Below are positions 10,769-23,112 of a DNA stretch of 64,000 nucleotides, in pieces (the stretch's first letter is position 1; each line of letters starts with the position of its first letter). Both the position numbers and the translations under genes were made by a program. The stretch is taken from NCBI RefSeq assembly GCF_019097595.1, contig NC_080734.1, positions 6,726,892 to 6,790,891 on the forward strand, in the 5' to 3' direction. The notes below the pieces were generated by a model. The model was not told the origin of the DNA and did not search any database. It saw only the letters and a list, made by a program, of their open reading frames with translations. The stretch comes from Hemibagrus wyckioides. Lineage: Eukaryota > Chordata > Actinopteri > Siluriformes > Bagridae.

Positions 10769-10811
<43 letters not shown>
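10411..10811. repeat. (ATT)n-bounded dispersed repeat plus (GA)n
   Basis: ATT repeats at 10411-10440 are followed by a fish repeat of the ATCCATTTTCTGTACCACTT type (about 10445-10640), then ATT/AGT repeats (10650-10715) and a long pure GA tract (10771-10811). The repeat core resembles the copy at 11609-11830. A tail of ATT units on such elements suggests retroposition. Confidence 0.75.
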
Positions 10812-10815
<4 letters not shown>

Positions 10816-11556
10816 TAAATGGTCACTGCAGGCTTTTCCCTGAAATCATCATCAGAATGCAATGCCACCAGGTTCATTACGAATATGAAACCATGGCTAC
10901 TGAATACTCAATCCACTGAGAGCAGCTTCCTCATCACAGATGGTGCTTGAGAGCAATGACTGTGTTTTGTCAAGTGCCTCTGTGAGTATTCAGGGGCCTG
11001 GTGTATGTGTATGTGCGTGTACATATGTTTCATACATGGTAGTTCATAATCACCAGTTTGTAGGTGTGTGTGTTTGTGTGTGTGTCCCAAACCTTACACA
11101 GAGAGAATAATAAAGCAAACCTGACCCTTTTAGGCTCCATATTGTCTAGCTTATGTTGAACAGTACATAGTAATCACATTTGCGTTCCCTACAGAAAGAA
11201 AGCAACATTGCATCAAATAATGAGCAGGTCCAAACCTGCTGATCTCACTAAAGAGGAATACACAATACCCTGCATGGAGTGGATGGGATTGGCAAAAGGT
11301 TGTAGCCTAGTTAATGAAGTTGCTTTCCTTGCACCTTTTAAGGAAAATAGGTTAAATGCATTTATTTCCCTATGGCTAAAAATGGTGTAACTTTATTTGA
11401 AAACTCTAGTGGTACATGTATTAGCGAATGTAGGGTGCATTATAGAACCTTAAAAATAAGAGGTACTTCAACTGAAAACTTCAATTTTTTGAAAGTATTA
11501 AAAGTATTGTTTTTTGGGGGGATAATAATAATAATTTTGCAAAGGAAGCGGTCACT

Positions 11557-11557
11557 A

Positions 11558-11608
<51 letters not shown>

Positions 11609-12098
11609 CCATTCTTTTAATACTTATCCTACTGGATTAAGGAGAACCTGAAGCCTATCCCAGGTGAGTTAGGGGCACAAGGCAGGGGACACCCTGGACT
11701 GGATGCCAGTCTATCACAGGGCATAATCACACACACCCATTCACACACTACAGACAATTTATAAATGCCAATCAGCCCACAATGCATATCTTTGGACTCT
11801 AGGAGGAAATCGGAGTATCCCGAGGAAACTCCCTTCTTTCTTCAGTTTAATCCTGACTACAGGTTACTGTTAGTAAGAAGCTTTACATGTTTTTTTCCCA
11901 TGTCCATGTGGGTTTCCTCTAAGCTCCCGAAAACATGCTTGTAGGTTGGCTTTGCTAAGTTGCCCCTAGGTGTTTGCATGGTGTTTGGCATTTTCCCAGG
12001 ATGAGCTGCAGATCCATCACCACCCTGATCTGGATAAAGCAGTAACTAAAGCTGTATGCATAATAATAATAATAAAAAATAATAATAATAATAAAAAA

Positions 12099-12161
<63 letters not shown>

Positions 12162-12178
12162 TATTATTATTGTTGTTG

Positions 12179-12214
<36 letters not shown>

Positions 12215-12235
12215 GTAGTAGTAGTAGTAGTAGTA
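11557..12235. repeat. Inverted pair of dispersed repeats with (ATT)n/(AAT)n ends
   Basis: A (ATT)n tract (11557-11608) leads into an antisense copy (about 11609-11830) of a common fish repeat (ccattcttttaatacttatc, cctatcccaggtgag, ggaggaaatcggagta). It is followed by a sense copy of the same family (about 11895-12050, gtgggtttcctct, taagttgcccctaggtg, ctggataaagcagt) and then AAT repeats and another ATT/AGT tract (12059-12235). The whole is roughly palindromic. Confidence 0.75.
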
Positions 12236-12549
12236 TTTAGTTAATTATTTATCCTCATTATTAATTTAATGCCACTGTTACTACTTGAATATTAACATTT
12301 TATGAACCCTTAAAACATTAAATTTAACTTTATTTTCAAAATGTAATAAAAAGTGGTGGATTTGCTCGTCTAGAACCTTGTGCACTTGTTATTGTGAATA
12401 TCTGGTTTGATAGACGTGAACGTGAATGATGTGAATACTCACTGTCTTTTTTAATATATGGCAACCTTGTTTTGTGTCCACTCTTCTACATATTTGTAGG
12501 GGTTTACAAAGCATGTTTAAATCATTATGGACTGGTCAAGCAAGCAGGA

Positions 12550-12551
<2 letters not shown>

Positions 12552-12601
<50 letters not shown>
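12552..12601. repeat. (TC)n(AC)n compound microsatellite
   Basis: A TC run is followed directly by an AC run. Confidence 0.9.
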
Positions 12602-12602
<1 letters not shown>

Positions 12603-12722
12603 GCTTTAGTTAAAAGTGATTAAATGTCGGAAACGGGGAGGTAAAGGTAAGCTGCATGCTCCATTGTAAAAGCACTGCCTCTGAGTAGGCGCTTTAAAAG
12701 GATGCTATGAATAAGGAGACAA

Positions 12723-13641
12723 TTGTTCCTCTTCTCCTCCTCTTCTTCCTCCTCCTCCTCCTGTTCTTCTCACACCTCCCGCCCCGCCCCCATGTGTTGG
12801 ATGGTTGGATGGATGGATGGACTGTGTGACCGCAGCCGTATGGGTATTTTTTTTTCTTTTTCAGCCTCACACTCACAATCATCATCATCATCAACATCAT
12901 CGTCACCATCATCATCATCATCACCACCACCAGCACCAGCAGCAGTAGCATCAGCAGCAGCAACAAAAGCAGTCAGATTAGCGCTGACGCAAACCATCAT
13001 CCTGACTCTAAACACATGGTGGAAATCTGAGACTGGAGGCGGAAAACACCGGGATGCTCCATAGGCGCTGATTCCCGATGACTTCCATCTTCACATGCTG
13101 TATTTGAGATGCAGAGCAAACGGAGACTTGGGAGCGGAGTTACTGCTGCAGGGTGCCGCATTGCCTGGCCACTTCTTAGCGGTACAATAGTGTAGTGTAG
13201 ATTAAAGTCGCGTTTTAATGGTGATCGCTGATTTTTTCCTCCCATCTTTTATGTGGCTTGATGTTGATGAGCGAAGGGCTTTTTGTCTGAAGTCGGATAC
13301 AGATCCAGATCCTTTAGGGTATATATGCGTTTTGGACCGCGATCGATAAATATGACCGGATGAATGTACAGCAAATTCGTGCTTTTTCTTTCTTTCTTTT
13401 CTTTCTTTCTTTTTTTTTTATAACCCACAAAGGCATCCTATTTACCGGTGACAATCAGATTTGGGAGAAATAACCTACACGAAGAGTGCGTGCGTGCGTG
13501 CGCGTGTGTGTGTGCGCGTGTGTGTGTGGGGGATCTCAGGACGGGATCATCACTAAAGTGGTGTTTTATTTAGGACGCAGCCACAAATTCTAGGATATCA
13601 CCCCTTGTTTTTTCCTTCGTGTCGGTAAGTGTGCTGGCGCG
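12723..13641 (+). promoter_or_regulatory. clvs2: clvs2 promoter / 5' UTR region
   Basis: This stretch precedes the clvs2 start codon and is richer in GC and CpG than its flanks. A perfect GC-box-like CCCGCCCCGCCCCC lies at about 12779-12793. Trinucleotide-rich DNA (TCATCA, CAGCAG) covers 12879-12970. An alternating GCGTGC/GTGTGC tract lies at 13483-13530. A weak TATATAT occurs near 13321. The transcription start cannot be set from sequence alone. A strong splice-donor consensus (GTAAGT, 13625-13630) sits 11 bases before the ATG and could define an alternative first exon. Confidence 0.5.
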
Positions 13642-14030
13642 ATGACTCATTTACAGGCGGGTCTATCCGCCGAGACGCTGGAGAAGGCCAAGGCGGAGCT
13701 GAAGGAGAACCCTGACACCTTGCACCAGGACATCCAGGAGGTGCGGGACATGATCATTACGCGGCCCGACATCGGCTTCTTGCGCACGGACGACGCCTTT
13801 ATTCTGCGCTTCCTGCGCGCCCGCAAGTTCAACCACTTCGAGGCGTTCCGTCTGCTCGCCCAGTACTTCGAATACCGGCAGCAGAACCTGGACATGTTCA
13901 AGAACCTGAAGGCCACAGAGCCTGGCATCAAACAGGCCCTCAAGGACGGTTTCCCTGGGGTGCTGTCTAACCTGGACCGACACGGCAGGAAGATTCTGGT
14001 CCTCTTCGCTGCCAACTGGGATCAGAGCAG
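13642..14030 (+). CDS. clvs2: clvs2 coding exon 1
   Basis: It encodes residues 1-129 and two bases of codon 130. The start at 13642 is chosen because MTHLQAGLS is the conserved CLVS2 N-terminus. The exon ends AGCAG before the donor GTGATG. It carries the CRAL-TRIO-N region and the start of the lipid-binding domain ([20 protein letters not shown]). The exon is strikingly GC-rich at third positions compared with later exons, as often seen for first coding exons near promoters. Confidence 0.97.
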
Positions 14031-17000
14031 GTGATGATGGGATTTGGGGCGGGTTGCCAGATTATTTCCAACGTGTTGAAAAATCCAGCTGGTCTGACCA
14101 AAGCTACCAAAGCACAGGCTGAGCTTGTCAAGCTGGTAGACCACCTTTACCAGCTGGTATCTTCTACCAATTACACATATATACTATGACACATTTTTTA
14201 AAACAAAACATCCCAACAGTAATCAATAAGAAAATCACAAACATTAATTGATCAATTTACTAGCTGCTAAAGATAAGGTCTTAAGGTTTGTCCAGCTTGG
14301 GTTGTGTTTTTGGGCAGCTGACCGAGCTGCTCAGTTGTCACTGCTTAGTAAAACAGTCTGCTTTTTTAAAAGGTCTGTTAGGCTTCATATTGAGTGTGTC
14401 ACAAAATCTTAGAAAAAACAATCCTCGAAGGTGATTGTTTATGTCCCTCTGCCAAAACCATTCCTACACACAGAAACCTCTTTTCCCTCTGAAAGTGGAT
14501 TTTTTTGTAATGTAAGGAACATTAACAAACCTGAGCTGACCAAGCCAAGATTCCAAAAGCATTGCATCATGCTTGAACGAGCATTGCATTAAAACATATT
14601 CATAATTAAGCATTATAATATGTTTAATTAAAACTCATAATCTCAGGAGAAAATTATTTGATGGTTGGATTTTACATAGCTTCATTTTTAAACAGGTGAG
14701 CTCACAAGAAACAATATAAACACTGACCCTAACCTTAACCTCTGTAACCTTTCATTTAAACCTGGTTGCATGAATGGCTACCAATTTGCAAGTTTTACAT
14801 AGCGTTAACTGTAACAGTCACTTGGAATCTGGAAACCATAATGGGGCTAATGGTGTGGAAAGGCCTGAAGCATTTGAGCTGTCCTTCAGCACTACTACAT
14901 TACACTACATTACACTACACTTTGCAGCACTGAGAACAAAGATCTGCTGTAGTAAGTTAAGTAAAGTTTCTTTAGGGCTAAAATGTTTTATTCAACTTAA
15001 CATTAAATGTACATGTTATTATTATGATATAGGTCAATCTAGGACTGGGTATTATGGTAAAAAAAAAAAAAAAAAAAAAATGACACAAGGAAAGATATTC
15101 ACAATATAGAAATGTATCTAAGTTTACTGTGTAGGTTGTGGAGACAGACATATATATTCTTTAATGGTCACAAAGAATGTTCTTGTGAGTTTTCCTTCAG
15201 CAAGACATTTTTATTGTTCTATAAATTACATTTTATTTAAATTTACTTTAACAGAGATGTTCTCAAATCCCATCTTGTTCTGCACAGTATCTAGTTATAT
15301 CAGTAATAACACTATCAGATTTGATCAAGTTGTTAATGATCTGGATCAGGTTTATCGTGAACAGAGAAAACTATAAACTGCACAGAGAATTGGCTCTCAC
15401 TTACTGGAGCTGGCTAGTAAGATTGCATGATATAACATTCATTATTATTGCAGCATTTGTGATTTTGCAATGCTGGTATTACAAAACCCTGCAGTTTACT
15501 GTATAAATAAACACTTTAGCAAACCACACCAATAAGTTATTATTGTGTTCTGTAAACATCCTGGCCAGAGGGTTAGCGAGAGATTGGAAATTCAGAGATT
15601 CCAAGTAAGTTTTCATTTGTTGTCCGATAAATCATGGTTTAATTGGAGAAATGAAAAATTCAGTGAAATGCAAGCCTGTTTTTAGTCATACTGCAAGTCA
15701 TATCTTGACATCGTTGTACCAGAAAACCCTGTCCAAATATAGCACATATAAATATAACGCAAGCATTTTAGGGCAAAAAAAAGACAATCATAAAAGTCCT
15801 CAACAGCATTTATATTTTGTTAACTTAATTACCACAGCCTACTGTGTGGACTTGAATAAAAAAGTGGACTTTTGTAGCAAAAAGGATGGAAAGGAATCTA
15901 ATGAATCCTGGCTCATTAGACTCAGAAGTGCACACAGTGCCTCACTTGAGTCTAAAGGGCCTTTGAATCCAAACTAGTCACAACATTGCCTCAGAGAGTA
16001 GCAAAGTCTGCATCCTTTTCAAAAACATGAGTGAAGTACAAAGCGGGTTAAGATGGGCCTCAATTAGCCTGATTGATTTGAGTGCCGCTAAAAAGTGACG
16101 TCGTCTTCATCCTTTCCTTTTTATTCTTGTTTATTTTCTTTGCCAGACGAAATACAGTACTGTACTGCTGAAGCCTGTCATATTTTACTGATGTATTGCT
16201 GTGCCTCAGGATGCTGGACAAAGATGATACGTTCTGGACAATGTAATCAAAAAGTGTGGTGGAAAATGCTTTTCTCTGTTTTCCACATGCAGTGATAATG
16301 TTGTTTGCTTTTTCAGTCTGAAACCTGATATATGTTACACCCCAGGTACACCTTTGTGGATATACTGCGAGCCATTTTGTTGTCGCTGGAGGCCATGATT
16401 GAAGACCCAGAGCTCCAAGTGAATGGATTTGTGTTGATCATCGACTGGAGTAATTTCACATTCAAGCAAGCTTCTAAACTCACCCCAAGCATGCTGAGAT
16501 TGGCCATCGAGGGCTTACAGGTAACAGTACAGACATCTCAATTGCACCCTAAGCACTTCTGGGTTAATCATGAAGATAATCAGATTTTCAAAGTTTAAGT
16601 GTGTTTTTATTATACAGCGCTGTTGAAATCTCAAATCCGTTTGGTCAGATGGTGATGGATTCATTTTCTTTAACAGCAGCTTTGACTTTAGCTGTAAAAT
16701 ACTTATCCATGGGCTGTTTTTGGAAAATACTGAACTTTGGTGTGGTAACCAGTGAGTTTTGGTTATTTACCTAGAATAGGCATGCTCTTGAGTGTTTTTT
16801 CCTTTCGTAAGTACTACCTGTTGTACTCCTAACCTCGTCCTGGGATTAGGATCCTTATGTTTGGAAAGCTTCAAGCTGTTATACTGGATGTGTACGAATA
16901 AGCCTGTGAACATAATCAACTTTCATATGTTGCTGTAGCATTAAGGATTATTTATACCACCTGCCACTTGGACTCGTTAAACAGTAGACACAATGATGCA

Positions 17001-19932
17001 CCAGAGCTGTGATGTAATACAAAAATAATCTACATTTATTTATCCTGCATGTATGATTCTTTGGTTACATATATTCTTCACAGTTCTACAAATGATTCGT
17101 TTACAATGATCTCATTTGAGAATGCAAGATGTTGGATTTATTCTAAAAAAAAGCTTATGGTATTAAAGATACAGCTATGAGAAGTAAATGGCTGTAATCC
17201 CAATGTACTGATAAAGATAGTGCGAAGAAATGAAAACATTTCAGCTTTTTACTCCTTTTTGCTCACTGCTCAGGTTGGATAGTTTTACCAGTCATGAGAA
17301 AGATTTCACGTTTTTTTTTTTTTTAAGACCTATACGTCTTTTCTTGGCCGCTCTGTTTATTTAACAACCTACGAGCCATTTGAATTGCATAGTAATGTTG
17401 TGTCTCAAGCAGGCGCTTGAGACGGAGGAAGTCAGTCTGGTAAAGGGCATTAGCTATTCTCTGTGTGAGGTACACGAACAGGAGTTGGCCTTATGTTCTG
17501 AGGCTTGGAAACGTCGTCTGCATAGCAATTAGGGACGTCTATTGTGCCGTTGTGGTTACTTATCATAGCTGGGTAGTATTTTTGGCTTCTGACAGAATCT
17601 TACACCTGTTACAGTTGTTAGTACAAAGTGAAAAGGTTCAGAATTAGTGGACACACTTGTTACAGCTGTATAGTGTGGTATTTTTTCTCAGAGTAGACTG
17701 GAGTGGATAACTCATGGACTGCACATGTAAATGGTGCTTGGACTTATATGAAAATGCCATATTTACAAATTATATACTGTACAGTAATAATATCAAATTG
17801 ATGTTTTAATGAGATCTACTAACTACCATATGAAGCAATGAATCTTTACACAGCTTTGAAGAAAGTAAAGGATTTTACACAGTCAAAGACAACGCGAAGT
17901 CAAAGTTTGGATGGTGCACTGGCCCGTAAGTGCAAAACAAACAACAGACACAAAGCCTTAATTCCAAACATCAAATGGAGTTCCTCATTTTGTGAGAGAC
18001 AACAGACATTGATGTTTATAGTAAGAGCAAAAATAAGCCTTAATGATGCTTTATTTTTTAATCAAGTGTATTTTTATCATGTCAGCTTTGCACGCTGTAA
18101 ATATGAGCATGAAACCCGCCGACGGAAGCAGGGTTATTCAGAAGAAAGAATTCCTCATCAGTGTAATAATATTTTAAATTAAGGTGTTTTCATGAGGCTT
18201 AAATAAGTAGTTTATGGAGGTATACTCAGGTCATGGAGAAGTCTGTCTTGGGAACACTTAGGAACACTCAGTGTGAGGAGGGAGACACCGGTCCATCACA
18301 GGGCACCATGCATACATTCAGTCAAGTAGAGAATTGGAGGAAACCAGAGAACCCAGAAGAAACCCATATGAACATGGAGAGAACTTGTGAACCTGAGAAG
18401 TGGCACCGTGTCGCACTGGAGCTGATATAAACAAACTGATTTTTGTCTGTATCTAAAACCGGACGGAGAAAAAGGTAATAGTGCTCCATCCACATTGCCC
18501 TCGCTCATAGAATGTCCACCAAGTCATGAGATCAGGCTTGAGATGTGTCATGTTATAGCATCCTTTACATTTTCAATAAAAAAGGAATAAAATGGAAAGC
18601 GTTTTAAACTCTTAGCTGCCTTCTAATGTCAAGGCTGAGGTTAGGCTTTCTTGTTCGTTTTTTTCTCATTCGCTTTTTTATATTGTATAGCATTTCCATC
18701 ATTCCATACATGTCACACACACACACACACACACACACATACATGCACAGCTAGGTTCATTCTTTATATTGTTAGCTAGTCAGTTTTTCAGATCGAGTAA
18801 AGATACAGAAGAAAAGCGTTTTGTTCCACATCAGAAATCTACTTTCTTCAGTTTCTTCTTTTTTTTTATTGCCTCTCTTTTGACCTTGGGTTGTATGTAG
18901 ACATTTTGTTCGTAACTAGCCAGCATTTGCTTGTAGCAGTGAATTTTGTAGAATGTTTAAGATATTTTAGGAACATACCATAGGACCTTCTTTTGATATT
19001 TTCACAGAGCTGTGACTTCATCTTGTTTAATAGCGTCACAAATTGTATTACCCCCTTTAATTAGCATGTTAGCGTGGATATCGGACCTGACACTGTTAGC
19101 TGTATCATTGCACTTCTTATTTCTTATACAGTTAATTTATGTCGGGCATGTGGTGTTTTCCTGACATAATTTTCCAGATTTCATAGGTCATACCACTTTT
19201 CCACATGATTGCACTTTGTTTGCACGCGAGATATATACGTGATTATTTTCGTAAGTATATTGCTTTTTTCCCCTCAGACAAGGGAGGGTGAGATCTGATT
19301 TGCCATGCAGACAGCTTCAAGTGAAGCCTGTTGACTGAATTTTAATGCCGGCCCATGATGAGCCCATTCCACATTCCAGCGCCTCTTCAGACAGATTAGC
19401 TGGTGAATAATTGATCGTTGCCATTAGCATCTTGCCTCCAGAATGCGTCATTCACCGATTGAGTGGGACGCTGCTTTTGTAGTCGTTTGAAAGGAAAACA
19501 AAGGCGATGCGTAGAAATGATGGTGAAGTACTCCTGTACATGTCAGCATCCACAATGTGCTATTAAGTTTGTCAAATTTCGTAAGTTTTGGAAGAAGTTG
19601 GAAGGTCATGTGACACCGCATGACAGCACACGCAAGCAAGTATTTTGATGCGATTTGATGAAATCGGACAAATCTGTGCTTGCTCATTACTAGCACATAT
19701 GCGTTTAACAGATCAGCCTTGAGTAGCGATGTCATCTCTGTCATGTGTCGTGTGGCATTCCTGCTGTGAAAGAAAACATGCGTGTCTGTGTTCATATATA
19801 TTAGTATTACTGACACATGGAATGGGAAGGAAAAAGATAACAGATGTATGTACTTCCTGTTAGCTTTAGCACATGAATGACTCCATGATTGGGGTGACAT
19901 TTAGCGGCAGTAATTTTTAAAAAAAGATGAAA

Positions 19933-19968
<36 letters not shown>

Positions 19969-19992
19969 TTATTAATTCATTTCTTCATTATC

Positions 19993-20025
<33 letters not shown>

Positions 20026-20451
20026 TTCATTTGAACACCTAACATCTGAGATAACATGCATTTCTAAACATTCAAATAATAAAAATAAATTATTCACATA
20101 CAATATTTTTCCCCCAAGCTTACTTGGCTGGATTTTGCCAATAAATTGCAATTTAATTTAGCATGGAACTAGCAAATATACAATATGTTGTGCAAAGTAG
20201 TATCAACACTAACAGCAGGAGAATGTTAAGGTCATTTGAATGATATATATACTTTTTATAGACGTTTTCTATGAAAAGTTCACCCTCAAGCTGTGAATTT
20301 TCTAAATGACCTCATCAGATATTAAAAATAAAGAAAAAGGATAGAGAGAATTCACTTTTCTTCTTCACATGATCTTCATTAAATCCAGATGAGGCAACTT
20401 CCTGTTGAACGTGAATGTGTTCATGTAACAGGTTTGAGTGTGTCTAATACA

Positions 20452-20506
<55 letters not shown>

Positions 20507-23052
20507 ACAGCACATAATGGATATCTCATGGAAGAGGATGTTTCAAGCATGAGATTTTAAATGGATTCATACATTTAGGCAAAAATATTAGGATTTATGA
20601 AGTATATTAATGACTGTATTTCAAGGTAAAGTGTAATGCTCGGACAAGACAGGGTTAGTGCTGTAGAGGTTTTATTGTACATATTTTTAAATCAATATAT
20701 TAAATCACTGATTTAGTCGATACCTTAATATTCCTTCAGGAAATTATTATGTATTATGGATGCAAGACAATAATTACTATGCTCAGTAAAACTTTATAAA
20801 GATAAAGGTTTTATTGCATTATATCTTTTATTTTCCTAAATTATCCTAAAGAGTCTATATTCCTCCTCCCCTCTTAAGCAGAAGATAATATTTCACCATT
20901 TACCCCCAGTCACATATTGTCTTTTCTGTTGAATACAAGCAGATGGACTGAATCTAATGTTTCTCTTTGCAAAGCATTTCACGATAAAGCTGCTTTCCAT
21001 AACACGGCATGTTAAAGTAGACGTGTTTGCGTCATTGTTTTATGTCATTGTTATAATTTTTCTTTGAGTTGTTGTGTGATTATGGTGACTTGTTTGGGAG
21101 CTGGAGCACATACGTGATTTTAGTCACAGGGCTCTTCCAGCAGCACGCCCACGCCTGAATCTAACGCATGATCAATCATCCACCAACCACAGCTCGGCTT
21201 TGCGCTGGGGCTTTCTGTGCTTTTTTTCCAGTCTAAATTTACCTCAGTGAGAGCAGTGCTGTTGGAAATACGTAGGATATGTAAGGAAATGACATATCTA
21301 CATTATGAATGAAATGAATGCTGAAGTTTTTTCAGCTACAAATTTACACCCATGATGAAAATGTTTAAATCTGGAGAGAGAATTGTTTAAATTGGCAAGG
21401 ATGGTGTTTTAAAAGGACCCCATGGGAAACCCGCTGTAGTACATGTTGCATCGCTATATGGGGTCCTAAAAGGAGCACATGCTGCAGGCGTAGAAAATGG
21501 CTGTTTTTTAGCAAAAGCAATAAGCCGACGAATGCTTGTCAGACAAATGGAGTAAAGAGAGAGCGTGAGGCTGTCTCTCACGGAGCACCTCTTTTGTTCC
21601 TACAGGCCTCTGTTGTTTCCTTCAGTGTCTTGGACTTGCCTTTTGTCTATCTTAGTCCTGAGAAATAACCCACGCTTGGCAGCCAATCAGAGCTGACCGA
21701 TCTTCTTCATCCCACCCCATGCCGAGTTTCCCTGGCAACCTGTCCAACCGCCATGCTATGCACCCTCCAGATGGGCTGTGTTCACTGAAAGAAACACACT
21801 CATGTCACTCAACCACCACAGATTGATAAGGTCTGGATTGTGTGTGTGTGTGTGTGTGTTAGTGTTTAGAGAATATCATATGTCTGATGACAGGGATATA
21901 TTAGAATATACTACCTGTGTACACAGATGAAAAGATCCATTGATCAATTTTTATTCTTAATTAAATCTTGAGATGTTAAACTAGCCAAAGGTTGACCAAA
22001 TTTGTGTGTTCAGATGTTAAAAGGACATCTGAAAGAATGATCGCTAAACTGCATCTGAGATTCAACTCTAAAGGTGTAGAAAATGGCTGCAGTAAAGCAA
22101 CAAATGGCCTAGTTTTGAAGTAACGTTCTTCATAAAGAATAAATAATGAATGAATAGCATCAAACAGGGCTTTAGCTTTGACTACAACTATTATAATCCA
22201 TCAAAAGTCTGTATGATCTTATAGATCAACTCAGATGGACAGATGGACCAGGCTTTTGATGGTGATTCCAAAAATAACTCATCCTAGCCTCCTGCATTAT
22301 GTTGATTATCTAATCTGTGCACCATTAAGAGATGAGAGCAACAAAGAGCTTTGTTCAGAGTTACATCTGACGCATGGGTAGTAAAGCGTTAATGGCAAAA
22401 TTGCACATCAATATTCAAATCTCTCTCTGATCAGGATAAAGCGATTACTGATAAGTGATTGAGTGAGTATTTATATCTCAATTATCTTCTGACTTCTCTG
22501 CTTATACAAAGGGCAGCGAATATAAATGGGCAAGCTGGGATAATCCCGTCTGTCTTTCAAAGATAAAAAGACATCAGTGTTAGATTGCATTTTTGTCATT
22601 CACATCTACATCTGATTATTTGCTGTAAAAAAAAAACATGTCTTAAGGGGAATTATATTAAACACTTGTGTATTCAAGCATAATTGCACCACCAAAGATT
22701 TTAAGCAGGGTTAAAGTTAGAGTTAGGTACATAGAATGGTATGAACTAGAAGATGGGGCTAAATTATTTAACATAGATTCATACATCCTACAGTTTCATC
22801 CCTAAAATCATTGGCAATACTCAGTAAGTTCAGTGCTAGGATCAGAATAAGTATAACCACAATATTTCTCTATATTTTTCACTACTGAAATTCACATTGT
22901 GTGTCATTGTCAATACACATCTATATACACTTGTATGAAATGCCTTATGAAAGCAATGTTAAATAAAAATAAATAATCAATAAATAAATAATCTTTGGTT
23001 TATTGGACCCTTCAGTATTTTAAAAAATAACAGCTTTCCTAGTTTTGGTCTG

Positions 23053-23112
<60 letters not shown>

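Noticed and set aside
12694..13064. Overlapping Ser-, Leu/Met- and Asp-rich frames
   Set aside because: They are products of TCATCA, CTCCTC and CAGCAG trinucleotide repeats upstream of clvs2.
13647..14015. Long minus-strand frames opposite clvs2 exon 1
   Set aside because: These are shadows of a GC-rich conserved plus-strand exon.
17838..18182. 114-residue plus-strand frame in clvs2 intron 2
   Set aside because: It has no domain match or codon bias, and its start is arbitrary.
19448..19900. 150-residue minus-strand frame in clvs2 intron 2
   Set aside because: It has no recognisable domain, odd composition and no exon borders. A chance open frame is more likely.
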